A DNA stretch of 64,000 nucleotides from the NCBI RefSeq assembly GCF_014334015.1, contig NZ_CP060488.1, positions 888,501 to 952,500 of the forward strand. Direction: 5' to 3'. The DNA comes from Bacteroides sp. M10 (lineage in GTDB: Bacteria; Bacteroidota; Bacteroidia; Bacteroidales; Bacteroidaceae). Under the pieces are notes generated by a model. It searched no databases. It had not been told where the DNA came from and worked only from the letters and a program-made list of their open reading frames with translations. Of the stretch, positions 27,139 to 36,985 are shown piece after piece (positions within the stretch are counted from its first letter, which is position 1; the number at the start of each line of letters is the position of its first letter). The position numbers and the translations under genes were made by a program.

Positions 27139-29655
27139 ATGAGAACAACGTTCATTTCACTTTTCCTGATATTCATGAGCACTTGTCTCAATGCGCAAGA
27201 TAGAGCAGACTACAAATATCTTAATATGTCCTCCTCTCCTTTCAAAGTTGATGAAAGTTATCTGTCAAAACATGATATCGTTTATTTTTCTCCGACTCAA
27301 TTAGAAGCCGAGGGATTTCCTATGGGAAACGGGAACATAGGAGGCATGATCTGGAACAACGACAATGGTATTGAACTCCAGATAAACAAAAACGATTTAT
27401 GGAGCAAACCAGATAAGGAAGAAAACGACCTATCCGTCCTAAAGCATGCAGCGCGTCTAAAGATAGATTTCGGTATTCCTGTTTTTAGCTGGATACACTT
27501 GAAGAACTTTGAGGGACGATTATCATTACAGAAAGGTGAAACGACTTATAAAGCCGCCACTCCTTATTCGACAACCACTATCCAGACCTGGCTGGCTCAT
27601 GATCGAAACGTATGGATACTGGAATGTGAAAACCTGCCCAATGAAGAGCTAACAGGAGCTGAACAGAAAGCAACCGTTTCACTCGAAAGGCTCGGCAGTC
27701 GTTCTTTCTCCGGATGGTATGCCGGACGATTTCCCAAAGATCCAAAGATAGGCATAGGCAAAACCCAGTCATTGCTCAACGGCAATGATATGATTATTGA
27801 AGAAAATGGCGACGGACTGCATTTCGCCGTAGCGTGCAGAATCATAAAAGAACCGGCTTCGCCTGTGATTATCAATTCACATCGCATGGAACAGAAAACG
27901 GTTAAAAACAAGTTCACAGTCCTGATTAGTGTAGTGACAGATCGTGAGAATAAGGCTCCTGTAGAAGCTGCCCGAAGATTACTTGATGAAGCGGAAACAG
28001 ATGGCATTGAACAATTAAAGGCAGATAAAGATAATTGGTACAAAAATTTCTGGTCTAATGCTTTCATGAAATTAGGAGACGATTATCTTGAAAACATCTA
28101 TTATTTGCGCAGATACCTGATGGCTGCCGGTTCGCAAGGAGAATTTCCTGTTGCATTCAATGGAGGATTGTGGCGTTGGAATCGCGATGTCATGAATTGG
28201 GTAACTCCTCATCATTGGAATACACAACAGCAATACTGGGGATTATGTGCGCAGAATGACTGTCAACTAATGGCTCCGTATCTCGACACATACTTCAAGA
28301 TGATTCCATCGGGAGAAACGCTCGCAAAAGAATATGGAGCATCAGATGATGCATTACTTATCACTGAAGCCCATTGTTTCACCGGAGAGCAGACAGGGAA
28401 AGACCGTGAAGATATGAGAAACAACTTTACTCCTGCTTCACAAATAGCTTCTCTCTTTTGGGATTACTATGCATTCACCGGAGACAAAGACTTTCTGAAA
28501 AGCAAAGCATACGTTTTCATGAAAAAGGCTGCTAATTTCTATCTCGAGAAATTACAATGGGATGCAGAAAAGAAAGAGTTCTATTTTCTTTCTTCTTTAT
28601 ATGAGTCAGCAGATATCAGCTATGTAAAGAATACGATTAGTGACAGGAATTGCATCGAACAGCTTTTCAGAAATTGTATCAAAGCAGCCACTCTATTAAA
28701 GACGGACAAAGATAAAATTGCCCAATGGAAACACGTATTGAATCACTTATGGAAGATTTCTTACGAGCCGTTTGAATCATGTGGAGAAGTTATCGCTCCG
28801 GCGGAAGAATACTATACAGAGTTACGATACTCTCCCTGGATGTGGGCGAGTGCCGGCTCAAGTGCCTTTCCAACAGGTCTGATTGGCATTGATGATATAG
28901 ATTCGCGTATGGGAAAAGCTATAACCAATTTACTGAAATGTCGTGAGAGTGCAAATGCACACTACCCTCTCCCGGAAATTGCAGCACGAATGGGACTTGG
29001 AGACGAAGCTCTTAAATACCTAACGAATGGAGTGAACATCCATCAAATGTATCCACAAGGACTGATGCACAATGTCACCGGATATCCGGATAATATTTAT
29101 GACCTCCAATCCGTTCACGACTTGTTGGGGCATATTTACACTATCCGTTCGCATGATTTCTTCCAATGTGGAATGGAGCCTATAAGCAATTATAGTACAG
29201 CAATGAATGAGATGATGCTCCAAAGCAATGAAGACAAAATCAGAGTATTTCCTGCAATACCAGCAGCATGGGATACAACACGAATAGCTTTCACCTTACT
29301 GGCAAGAGGAGCATTCATTGTGTCGTCCGAAAGAGATGAACAAACCAAAGTAACCCAGATAGGAATAAAAAGTCTGAAAGGAAATATCTGCAGAGTTCAA
29401 AACCCATGGCCAGTTAATAATATTGTGGTTATGTCAGTCAATGATAAAAACAAAGTAAAATATAAAATTGAGAAGAATAATGTGATTACGTTTACCACAA
29501 TCACAGACGGAGAATATATTGTTAAGCTCAACAGTGATAAAGAAGTAAATGTTCCAACTGTTTATTCCGGAACTCCTAATAGCAAGGTTAAATATTGGAA
29601 ACAGCGTACTTTAGGTAAAAATAGCGGATGGAACGACAATCCCATCCAACATTAG
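27139..29655 (+). CDS. GH95-like secreted glycoside hydrolase
   Basis: The 838 residues have a signal peptide (FMSTCLNAQ). The N-terminal beta domain starts FPMGNGNIGGMIWNN and continues LQINKNDLWSKPD, the pattern seen at the start of GH95 and related (alpha/alpha)6 enzymes. The central region has NGGLWRWNRDVMNWVTPHHWNTQQQYW and QIASLFWDYYAFTGD, and the C-terminal part MMLQSNEDKIRVFPAIPAAW, again as in GH95. GH95 enzymes remove alpha-L-fucose or L-galactose, but the divergence here is large enough that another sugar is possible (the DUF5703-type branch is an alternative). The catalytic residues could not be assigned with confidence. It is the last gene of the plus arm of this PUL and is followed by a terminator. 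Confidence 0.7.
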   Translation: MRTTFISLFLIFMSTCLNAQDRADYKYLNMSSSPFKVDESYLSKHDIVYFSPTQLEAEGFPMGNGNIGGMIWNNDNGIELQINKNDLWSKPDKEENDLSVLKHAARLKIDFGIPVFSWIHLKNFEGRLSLQKGETTYKAATPYSTTTIQTWLAHDRNVWILECENLPNEELTGAEQKATVSLERLGSRSFSGWYAGRFPKDPKIGIGKTQSLLNGNDMIIEENGDGLHFAVACRIIKEPASPVIINSHRMEQKTVKNKFTVLISVVTDRENKAPVEAARRLLDEAETDGIEQLKADKDNWYKNFWSNAFMKLGDDYLENIYYLRRYLMAAGSQGEFPVAFNGGLWRWNRDVMNWVTPHHWNTQQQYWGLCAQNDCQLMAPYLDTYFKMIPSGETLAKEYGASDDALLITEAHCFTGEQTGKDREDMRNNFTPASQIASLFWDYYAFTGDKDFLKSKAYVFMKKAANFYLEKLQWDAEKKEFYFLSSLYESADISYVKNTISDRNCIEQLFRNCIKAATLLKTDKDKIAQWKHVLNHLWKISYEPFESCGEVIAPAEEYYTELRYSPWMWASAGSSAFPTGLIGIDDIDSRMGKAITNLLKCRESANAHYPLPEIAARMGLGDEALKYLTNGVNIHQMYPQGLMHNVTGYPDNIYDLQSVHDLLGHIYTIRSHDFFQCGMEPISNYSTAMNEMMLQSNEDKIRVFPAIPAAWDTTRIAFTLLARGAFIVSSERDEQTKVTQIGIKSLKGNICRVQNPWPVNNIVVMSVNDKNKVKYKIEKNNVITFTTITDGEYIVKLNSDKEVNVPTVYSGTPNSKVKYWKQRTLGKNSGWNDNPIQH

Positions 29656-29724
29656 CCCACATCAAATGAACAGGCCTTTCACTGCCATTCAAAGAGAACG
29701 TCATGTTCTCTAAATATGAAATAG

Positions 29725-29757
29725 CCCTCGCTACAAATCTGTAACGAGGGTATTTTT
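29725..29757 (+). terminator. Intrinsic terminator after the GH95-like gene
   Basis: CCCTCGCTAC and GTAACGAGGG pair over ten bases with one mismatch around the loop AAATCT, followed by TATTTTTT. It ends the plus arm of the PUL before the converging ahpF gene. Confidence 0.85.
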
Positions 29758-29818
29758 TAGAGGAGTCATTCCTCCTTTCGCTAATGTTTTGTTTCTGTGC
29801 TTTTTATATCTGAATATA

Positions 29819-31369
29819 TCAGATAATTCCTCTCACTCTATCATCAAATGCAGAAAGCGCAGCTTTCGCCCCTTCGCCCATAGAGATAATAATTTGCTTA
29901 TAAGGAACCGTAGAAACATCTCCGGCTGCATAGATACCCGTCACATTCGTACGGCAATGTGCATCAATCATGATTTCGCCCGGACGGTTGGTTTCCACTA
30001 TGTCGCGGAATACACTGCTATTCGCAGAAAGCCCGATCTGTACAAATACACCATCCAATTCCACCAAACGTTCTTCTTCCGTTTTGCGGTCTTTGATGCG
30101 CAGGGCAGTCAACTTATCACCATTTCCTATCACTTCCGTAGTCTGTGAACTTACAAACACTTCCACATTCGGCAATGATTTAAGTCGCTCTTGAAGTACA
30201 CTGTCTGCTTTCAACTCATCCATAAATTCAAAAACAGTCACTTTGGAGCAGATACCGGCCAAGTCAATGGCTGCCTCAATACCGGAATTTCCTCCACCTA
30301 CTACTGCTACCTGCTTTCCTTTATAAAACGGACCATCGCAATGAGGACAGAAAGCAACACCACGACCAATATATTCGGCTTCTCCCGGAACATTCAGTTT
30401 GCGCCAGCTTGCACCAGTTGCAATAATCAGTGCCGGAGCCAGGAATTTCTCACCAACAGAGGTAGTGATCTGCTTCTGTTTTCCAACCACTTCTACTTTT
30501 TCTACTTTACGATGCTCCAGTAAATCCACCGGATAGCGTAAGAGATGTGTTTTCAGATTATCGGCAAGTTCATTTCCTGTCGTTTCCGGAACAGAGATTA
30601 AATTTTCAATACCTACCGTTTCTTTCACCTGTCCGCCGACACGCTCGGCCACGATAGCTACACGGAGTCCTTTACGGGCAGAATAAATAGCTGCCGATAT
30701 TCCAGCAGGTCCTCCACCGGCTACAATCACATCATATTCTTTCACCTCTGCATTCGCTTTGGTTTCGTCAATACCATATTGTTCTTCCAACTTGGCAAGC
30801 AATTCGCCAAATTCACCACGACCTACATGAAGTAATTTTCCGTCTGCAAAGACAGAGGGCACTCCTTGTATCTTCAGTGCATCTACTTCATCCTGATAAA
30901 GCGCACCGTCTACCATTTCATGCGTAATAGCCGGATTCAAAGTAGTCATTGCATTCAGGGCCTGCACTACGTCAGGGCAGTTCGTACAAGTCAAGGAAAC
31001 ATAAGTGGTCAGATGTATCGGACCTTTCAGTGCTTTCACACGGTTGCAAACGGCCTCATCGGGAAAGTTCTTTCCTTTGCCATCCTGATTCAGGATAGCC
31101 AAAAGCAATGACGTGAACTCATGTCCGTTAGGAATACCCCGGAATGTAATTCCGGTGCGGTCGCCATTCTTCAGTAAAGTAAACTTCAATGCGTCTCCCT
31201 CATTCACTACACAAGTGATATGATTGGAACAATCCGCTACATCTCCCAGCAGCTCCAATAATTCTGTTTTGTTTTCGTGGCTGGATGATACGGATATATC
31301 AAAAGTAAAGTTTGCCTCCAGCCCAGCAAAAATACCCTTTAATTGTTCTTTTAATGCAGATTCTAACAT
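29819..31369 (-). CDS. ahpF: Alkyl hydroperoxide reductase subunit F (NADH:peroxiredoxin reductase)
   Basis: This 516-residue flavoprotein passes electrons from NADH to AhpC. The N-terminal tandem thioredoxin-fold domain carries the redox pair in [11 protein letters not shown]. The thioredoxin-reductase-like part has the FAD-binding motif [21 protein letters not shown], the active-site pair [12 protein letters not shown], the NAD(P)-binding [15 protein letters not shown] and the late FAD motif [15 protein letters not shown]. The length is normal. It is co-oriented with ahpC, whose stop is 85 bases upstream, and a GC-rich hairpin in that gap may set the ratio of the two proteins. It is a housekeeping oxidative-stress gene unrelated to the surrounding glycan loci. 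Confidence 0.97.
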   Translation of the reverse strand: MLESALKEQLKGIFAGLEANFTFDISVSSSHENKTELLELLGDVADCSNHITCVVNEGDALKFTLLKNGDRTGITFRGIPNGHEFTSLLLAILNQDGKGKNFPDEAVCNRVKALKGPIHLTTYVSLTCTNCPDVVQALNAMTTLNPAITHEMVDGALYQDEVDALKIQGVPSVFADGKLLHVGRGEFGELLAKLEEQYGIDETKANAEVKEYDVIVAGGGPAGISAAIYSARKGLRVAIVAERVGGQVKETVGIENLISVPETTGNELADNLKTHLLRYPVDLLEHRKVEKVEVVGKQKQITTSVGEKFLAPALIIATGASWRKLNVPGEAEYIGRGVAFCPHCDGPFYKGKQVAVVGGGNSGIEAAIDLAGICSKVTVFEFMDELKADSVLQERLKSLPNVEVFVSSQTTEVIGNGDKLTALRIKDRKTEEERLVELDGVFVQIGLSANSSVFRDIVETNRPGEIMIDAHCRTNVTGIYAAGDVSTVPYKQIIISMGEGAKAALSAFDDRVRGII

Positions 31370-31400
31370 ATCTTTTTCCCTTTCATTTTTTTAAAAGAAA

Positions 31401-31427
31401 GGCCGGCAGCGTCTCCCGTTACCGGCC
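31401..31427 (-). terminator. Hairpin between ahpC and ahpF, possible attenuator
   Basis: On the minus strand GGCCGG (31427-31422) and CCGGCC (31406-31401) form a GC stem with a partly paired inner part (TAACG/CGCTG), followed by TTTCTTTT. It lies between the ahpC stop and the ahpF start. A weak terminator here would give more ahpC than ahpF transcript. Confidence 0.5.
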
Positions 31428-31454
31428 TCCCATAATCACCATTATCAAGATCTA

Positions 31455-32021
31455 TCAAATCTTACCTACCAGGTCGATGCTTGGTTTCAGGGTAGACTCA
31501 CCCTTCTTCCATTTAGCCGGGCAAACTTCTCCGTCATGGCTGGCTACAAACTGTGCAGCTTCCACTTTACGAAGCAATTCACTTGCATCACGGCCAATGT
31601 TATTATCATTCAGTTCCACCACTTTAATCTTTCCTTCCGGATTGACAACGAATGTACCGCGATAAGCCATACCCTCTTCTTCGATATATACCCCCAATGC
31701 ACGGCTCAAAGTGCCAGTCGGGTCTGCCAACATCGGGTATTGAATCTTGCGAATGCTTTCAGAAGCATCATGCCAAGCTTTGTGCACGAAATGAGAGTCA
31801 GTACTTACCGAATAGATTTCTACCCCCATCGCTTTGAACTGGTCGTACTTTTCAGCCATATCCACCAATTCAGTAGGACATACGAAAGTAAAGTCAGCAG
31901 GATAGAAGAAAAGAATCGCCCATTTACCTTTCAGGTCATTGTTGGTTACAGTCTTGAAAGCTCCGTTGTGAAAAGCCTGAACACTGAATTCAGGAAGTTG
32001 AGAATTTAAAATTGGTTCCAT
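31455..32021 (-). CDS. ahpC: Alkyl hydroperoxide reductase subunit C (2-Cys peroxiredoxin)
   Basis: This 188-residue typical 2-Cys peroxiredoxin has the peroxidatic cysteine in FTFVCPTELVD (about residue 49) and the resolving cysteine in GEVCPAKW (about 167). It reduces hydrogen peroxide and organic hydroperoxides and is recycled by AhpF. The length and the C-terminal extension match the AhpC subfamily. A good promoter with correct spacing lies 79-111 bases upstream, followed by a palindrome at the expected transcription start. Confidence 0.97.
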   Translation of the reverse strand: MEPILNSQLPEFSVQAFHNGAFKTVTNNDLKGKWAILFFYPADFTFVCPTELVDMAEKYDQFKAMGVEIYSVSTDSHFVHKAWHDASESIRKIQYPMLADPTGTLSRALGVYIEEEGMAYRGTFVVNPEGKIKVVELNDNNIGRDASELLRKVEAAQFVASHDGEVCPAKWKKGESTLKPSIDLVGKI

Positions 32022-32067
32022 AATCTTTATTGCTTTTATTGTTATTAATTGATTTGACTTATAACAT

Positions 32068-32096
32068 CAGAAACAATGTTTTGTTTTTTGTTTCTG
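32068..32096. promoter_or_regulatory. Palindrome at the ahpC transcription start
   Basis: Perfect 9-base arms CAGAAACAA (32068-32076) and TTGTTTCTG (32088-32096) flank an 11-base spacer. The site begins four bases downstream of the -7 element, over the expected +1, so it could be an operator or a 5' leader hairpin. Confidence 0.45.
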
Positions 32097-32099
32097 GTG

Positions 32100-32132
32100 C
32101 AAAGATAAAGGCAGAAACCCCGCCTTTGCAAA
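32100..32132 (-). promoter_or_regulatory. ahpC promoter
   Basis: On the minus strand TTTG (32132-32129), a 21-base spacer and TATCTTTG (32107-32100) exactly fit the Bacteroides -33/-7 consensus. Confidence 0.8.
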
Positions 32133-32343
32133 AAAAGTCCAATCGAATATTTCTATGCTATGATAGATGAAATTAATAATATCCATAAAGTTCCATTTTT
32201 AAGATTTGTGCTACCACCGAATCGTTCAAATACCCACAACGAAAAAAAACAGCGCATAAAATCACGCATATATATACTATTCCCGATGATTTTATGCATA
32301 CGAACAGTACTAATATACAGAAAAGAGAAGCTTTCCCCCATTA

Positions 32344-32411
32344 TTCCCCGGTGAGAGACAAAATGTTTCTCACCGGGGAACAAAGTGTTTCTCGGTGTGG
32401 AACACTTTGTT
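32344..32411. repeat. Cluster of two inverted repeats built from a repeated 17-base motif
   Basis: The first hairpin has perfect 13-base arms TTCCCCGGTGAGA (32344-32356) and TCTCACCGGGGAA (32368-32380). The second has perfect 11-base arms AACAAAGTGTT (32379-32389) and AACACTTTGTT (32401-32411). The 17-base stretch at 32355-32371 recurs at 32377-32393 with 14 of 17 identical, so the hairpins share a common unit. No coding frame uses it. Confidence 0.75.
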
Positions 32412-32454
32412 TCAAGGTAAGAAACGATTCGAAAGACATAAAGAAGAATTCTAA

Positions 32455-32470
32455 ACGTCTATATAGACGT
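32455..32470. repeat. 16-base perfect palindrome
   Basis: ACGTCTATATAGACGT is its own reverse complement. It stands alone in AT-rich sequence, with no promoter element recognised next to it. Confidence 0.4.
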
Positions 32471-32763
32471 ACTATTTACTCTAGTTAGTATACAGATAAA
32501 AACTTATTAATATTATCAAATTGAATAGTTATCAAGAGCTTTTCTATCAATGATTCACCTTATTCAATCTGGAAGATGCTCATTGACAAGAAATAGTCCG
32601 ATATAATACCACTTCCAAATACATTAATATCAATTCCTACAGATATTTTTCCTTGCTCTCACAACCAACTGCATATTTGAGAAAACAGAATGATTTAATA
32701 TACAATTTTTCATATCTAGTCTTTTTCAATACTCTCCATGGTATATTCAGTTATATCAGAAAA

Positions 32764-35700
32764 TTATCTGTCCTCTTTCTTTTTATATTCAGACGGCAAC
32801 TCTCCATAAGCCTCTTTGAAGTATTTTGAGAACTGCTTGGGAGACAGCCCAACCTCGTATGCTATTTCCGAAACACCAAGCTGACTCTTTTCCAGCAATT
32901 GTTTACCTCTTTTTATCCGGATAGCCCGAATAAATTCTATTGGAGATTTTCCTGTTATCGTCATCAGCTTCTTATATAAATGTCCTCTTGTCATTCCAAT
33001 AGCAGAACTTAATTCCTCCACTGAAAATTCCGGATTACTGATATTCTCCTCAACCAACTTAATAGCTTTACTAATCAGTTGCTCATCCAAAGAGCTAATA
33101 GTGATCTCACTAGGTTCAATATCTATTGTTTTAAATTTATTGTAGTTCATTTTTCTCCATTCCAAAAGCTTATTGATACGCAATAATAAAATATCGAGAT
33201 TAAAAGGCTTGGTTATATAATCATCAGCCCCTTCTTTCAGACCGCTTAATACATGCTCATCGGCAGCCCGCGCTGTTAATAAAATAACAGGAATATGAGA
33301 GAATCTGATGTCTCCCTTTATCTTATTGCAAAGCTCAAGTCCATCCATTACAGGCATCATAACATCACTAATCACCATTTTTACAGGTTGATGGCTCATC
33401 ACAGAAAGAGCCTTTTTACCATTAGGCGCAGCAACGACAGGATAGTGTTCCTTCAAACAGTCTATTAGAAATTGACGGAAATCATCATTGTCTTCCACAA
33501 TCAGAATAGGATAATCGTTTTCAGTGCTCTCCATGTCTTCCACCGGAACGATTTCTCCCACCTGTTCTTCTTCGGAATATTTCTCATAAGTCAGGCTGAT
33601 AGGAAGCGTTATAACAAACACAGTACCCCGGGGAAGATTGTTCTTAACTTCTATGTTTCCACCATGCATACTCACATACTCTTTTACAATATGTAACCCG
33701 ATACCACTTCCGATATAATCAGAAGTATGTGTTTCCTGATAAAACCTCTCGAAAATAAGTTCTTTACCATCCTCACTGATTCCTATTCCAGTATCCGCCA
33801 CCTGAATCCTTATCTTTTCAGCATTCGCTTCCGTAATTTTATCGACTGTTATGGTTATACTCCCATTCTCTGTATTGAATTTGTATGCATTTGAGAGCAG
33901 ATTCATTAAAATACGCTGAATCTTATTCCGGTCAAAATCCATCTCAATAGACGGAGATTTCAAGATCAACTTCAACTGTATACCCTTTTTATTTGAATAA
34001 GGTTCAAAAGAACCGCATGTTTCTTTAATGAATTCCGAGATGTTTCCGTGTGATAGTTTAAGTTCACTCTTTCCATTCTCCAGCTTTCTTAAATCCAATA
34101 ATTGATTCACTTCTCCCATCAATATTTCTGCATTGCGATGCATCAGTTTCAGATCTGATTTCACCTGATTATCAGAAATAGACGAAGCGAGTAACTTCTC
34201 CAGAGGAGTTATGATAAGAGACAATGGCGTACGTAAGTCATGACTGACATTGGTAAAAAAACGCATTTGAGCCTCATCAATTTCATGCTGTTTGGCTACA
34301 TCCAACTCTAATTTCTGCATCTTTAGCTTGAATTTAGCTTTCCGCCGTATATACATAATTGAAGCAGCCACAATCGCACATATAAAAATCATGTACAAGA
34401 TATAAGCTGTTGATGATAACCAGAATGGAGGATTTATATGGATAGTTAACGACGATATCTCATTATTCTGGTATTCATCGCCAATAACTTTCACCTGCAA
34501 ATTATAAGTCCCCGGATGCAACTTATTAAAGGAGATCGTATTTCCATTGAGTTGAATCCATTCAGTGTGATCTTCAAGCCGGTATGCAAATAAAGTTTTA
34601 TGCAACGCCTGATAGTTCAAAGAAGACACATCAATGGCAAAGTTATTGTTAGAATAATCCAACGATATTTCTTTAAGAAGCTGAATATTCTTGTTTAGCA
34701 GAACACGTCCGTTTATAACCTCATCTACCTCAATTCTTTTGTTTGCAATATACAAGGCAGTAAATTCCACCTTCGATTTATAAGGATTATACGGTACCGG
34801 TTCGGGCATGGTTTTAATATATCCACCTATTCCTCCCATCATGATTTCCCCATTCTTTTTACACCATATAGAATGATTATTAAACATGATATTACCCAAG
34901 CCGTCCTCATTATAATAACGGTAACACCTGAAAGTAGGCATAAGAGACATGGGATCATTAACGACCACAATATTAGTTACCCCTACATCTGTTGTTACCC
35001 ATATATTCTTGTTATGGTCTTCAGTGATCCCCCTGACAAAATTGTGAGACAACCCATTATTTGAATTTAAATTAGCTATAGAGTCTTGTGTCTCATTATA
35101 AATCCAAAGCCCTTCTTTTCCTCCAATCCATAATAACCCACGGCTATCCCGATATACGCAACTAATAAAAGAGTCAAGTTGCCGTTTATGAGCACTATTC
35201 TTAGATAGTTGAGAGACTTGACGGGAATATGTATCTATTACATGTAAACCGGCAGTGGTTGCTATGTACAAATTTTGTCCATATTGACAGTATAAATCTG
35301 TAATACTATTAGAGGCTATAGGAACGTCATCCACAGTATAATCTGTAAAAGTACCATTGGTTTCATAACAATATAACCCTTTTACTACGGTTCCAATCCA
35401 TATATTTCCGGCCATATCTTCATTGATGCTCCTAATATCCTGAAGAGGATTCTCTTTTCCATTCACATTACTATAATGAAGACTGGTAAATTTTCCTTTC
35501 TCATAGTAAAAGACTCCTCCCCCATACGTACCGAACCATATTCTATTTTTAGAATCAAGGAAAGAACATACAATCAAATTCTCCGAAATACTTCCATCCC
35601 GATGATTATACTTGGTCAAACTATTAGTTACCGGATTTATATAGGTGATTCCGTCTCCATCAGACCCCAACCAAATATTGCCATTATTATCTTCCAACAC

Positions 35701-36729
35701 ACAGCTAATATCATCCTGTTCCGAAATGTTTCGCCGTTTGAAAAGTGTATTATTTAAGCATGTATATGCAACTCCTCTTTTGCTTGTACCTACCCACATG
35801 ATATTCTGCTTGTCGTGATAAAAACAATTTATGTGATTGGTAGGAATAGAAAACTGGTTACTTTTTTCATACTCTATTTCAGAACATTCATCACTGCTTG
35901 TATTATAAATTGTGATTCCCGTATTATCCGTACCGATCCATATATTTCCTTTACCGTCGTCCATCACTGCCGTTACAAAATAATAAGCACGATTGTCGCG
36001 GTCCGTAAAAACTTTCAGTTCTTTAGTTTTAGGGTTATAATATCGTAATGCATCTTCTGAAGAATGTGGAGTATAAAACCATAAATTAAATGCAAAATCC
36101 AAATACATTCTGTGGTGAGGATAAGTCGACAAGGATAGAAAGAGCTCATCCGAAATTTGTTTGGTTTTAAAATCAACCTTCCGAACCTGTCCATTCGTGA
36201 ATAAGACATAGGCTTGTTTATTCCTACATTCGATCCATTTTATCTGGTCATTTGGAGATAATATAAAGTCGGAGAATCTGTTTTTATCTATTTCATAATA
36301 AATTAATTTATCACCTGTAGAAAACCAGATATTATTATCATAGTCAACAAACAAAAGCTTTATTTCACCTTGAATATCTACCCCCTGCAATATACCAGTA
36401 ATATTGTCATCAATACAGTCTTTTACACGATCATACACAAAATACTTTTCACCGGCTTGAATCCAGATATTCTTGTTCTTATCCTCTTTGATACTATATA
36501 TACTACTTTGAATGGCTATAGAATAATACTTAAAATTATAGCCATCATAACGACTTAGACCATTACCACTGATAAACCACATAAAACCATAGCTATCCTG
36601 CAGAATACCATATATATAATTATCAGGAATCCCATCCTTGACATCAAGAGATTTAAAATTAAAACTTTCAATAGGACGGATACAAATGGAAACAAAAAGA
36701 AGTCCTATCAATAATATGTATTTCTTCAT
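32764..36729 (-). CDS. Hybrid two-component system (HTCS) regulator of the mannan-type PUL
   Basis: This 1321-residue HTCS protein has the order signal peptide (LLIGLLFVSICIRPI), periplasmic Reg_prop propeller repeats (GFMWFISGNGLSRYDG, NIWIGTDNTGITIYN, RIWFGTYGGGVFYY), a Y_Y_Y domain and a membrane helix (AYILYMIFICAIVAASIMYI). The kinase has its histidine in TNVSHDLRTPLSLI (about residue 828), with GSGIGLHIVKEYVSMHGG. The receiver has its aspartate in VISDVMMPVMDG (about 1120), and an AraC-type DNA-binding domain (about 1215-1315, VSEIAYEVGLSPKQFSKYFKEAYGE) ends the protein. It is divergent from the first susC of the large PUL and is almost certainly its regulator. Mannan-derived oligosaccharides are the likely ligand by context. 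Confidence 0.95.
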   Translation of the reverse strand: MKKYILLIGLLFVSICIRPIESFNFKSLDVKDGIPDNYIYGILQDSYGFMWFISGNGLSRYDGYNFKYYSIAIQSSIYSIKEDKNKNIWIQAGEKYFVYDRVKDCIDDNITGILQGVDIQGEIKLLFVDYDNNIWFSTGDKLIYYEIDKNRFSDFILSPNDQIKWIECRNKQAYVLFTNGQVRKVDFKTKQISDELFLSLSTYPHHRMYLDFAFNLWFYTPHSSEDALRYYNPKTKELKVFTDRDNRAYYFVTAVMDDGKGNIWIGTDNTGITIYNTSSDECSEIEYEKSNQFSIPTNHINCFYHDKQNIMWVGTSKRGVAYTCLNNTLFKRRNISEQDDISCVLEDNNGNIWLGSDGDGITYINPVTNSLTKYNHRDGSISENLIVCSFLDSKNRIWFGTYGGGVFYYEKGKFTSLHYSNVNGKENPLQDIRSINEDMAGNIWIGTVVKGLYCYETNGTFTDYTVDDVPIASNSITDLYCQYGQNLYIATTAGLHVIDTYSRQVSQLSKNSAHKRQLDSFISCVYRDSRGLLWIGGKEGLWIYNETQDSIANLNSNNGLSHNFVRGITEDHNKNIWVTTDVGVTNIVVVNDPMSLMPTFRCYRYYNEDGLGNIMFNNHSIWCKKNGEIMMGGIGGYIKTMPEPVPYNPYKSKVEFTALYIANKRIEVDEVINGRVLLNKNIQLLKEISLDYSNNNFAIDVSSLNYQALHKTLFAYRLEDHTEWIQLNGNTISFNKLHPGTYNLQVKVIGDEYQNNEISSLTIHINPPFWLSSTAYILYMIFICAIVAASIMYIRRKAKFKLKMQKLELDVAKQHEIDEAQMRFFTNVSHDLRTPLSLIITPLEKLLASSISDNQVKSDLKLMHRNAEILMGEVNQLLDLRKLENGKSELKLSHGNISEFIKETCGSFEPYSNKKGIQLKLILKSPSIEMDFDRNKIQRILMNLLSNAYKFNTENGSITITVDKITEANAEKIRIQVADTGIGISEDGKELIFERFYQETHTSDYIGSGIGLHIVKEYVSMHGGNIEVKNNLPRGTVFVITLPISLTYEKYSEEEQVGEIVPVEDMESTENDYPILIVEDNDDFRQFLIDCLKEHYPVVAAPNGKKALSVMSHQPVKMVISDVMMPVMDGLELCNKIKGDIRFSHIPVILLTARAADEHVLSGLKEGADDYITKPFNLDILLLRINKLLEWRKMNYNKFKTIDIEPSEITISSLDEQLISKAIKLVEENISNPEFSVEELSSAIGMTRGHLYKKLMTITGKSPIEFIRAIRIKRGKQLLEKSQLGVSEIAYEVGLSPKQFSKYFKEAYGELPSEYKKKEDR

Positions 36730-36757
36730 ATAGTACTGTTATAATTATTGTTATAGG

Positions 36758-36765
36758 CAAAGATA
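36758..36765 (-). promoter_or_regulatory. -7 element of the second HTCS gene
   Basis: The minus strand reads TATCTTTG, a perfect TAnnTTTG match, 29 bases before the ATG at 36729. No TTTG lies at a normal -33 distance. Confidence 0.5.
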
Positions 36766-36985
36766 CGATTTTAGAGCAATCGTTTGTTCGTATTATGTAT
36801 CAGAATACTATCCCATTTGTATTATTTACCTTGCAAGAACGATGTCTTACGAGTCAGAACGGGCGATCACCCACAACTACCCAATTGTATTTAATAACCG
36901 TATCTTTTGTATTTTGTCGCATTTGAGCTATATCTATGATTCATTTTAGGAATGTACTATATTAAATTATGTTCATTTTTGCATA

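Larger units (their letters stand above)
32022..32763. other. 742-base gene-free region between ahpC and the second regulator
   Basis: The only open frames here are short, overlap each other on both strands and resemble nothing. The region holds the ahpC promoter (32100-32132), a palindrome (32068-32096), a cluster of related inverted repeats (32344-32411) and a 16-base palindrome (32455-32470). From 32471 to 32763 it is AT-rich and I see no recognisable element. Both flanking genes are on the minus strand. Confidence 0.7.

Noticed and set aside
27597..28067. 156-codon antisense ORF in the GH95-like gene
   Set aside because: It is a shadow of a well-supported coding sequence.
29789..31111. 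Several + strand ORFs over ahpF
   Set aside because: They are antisense to a fully conserved ahpF gene and resemble no protein.
32344..32411. CRISPR-like repeats
   Set aside because: There are only two 17-base copies 22 bases apart, with no uniform spacers and no cas genes.
32153..32488. Short overlapping ORFs on both strands in the ahpC/HTCS gap
   Set aside because: All are under 80 codons, overlap each other and cross the inverted repeats; nothing supports translation.
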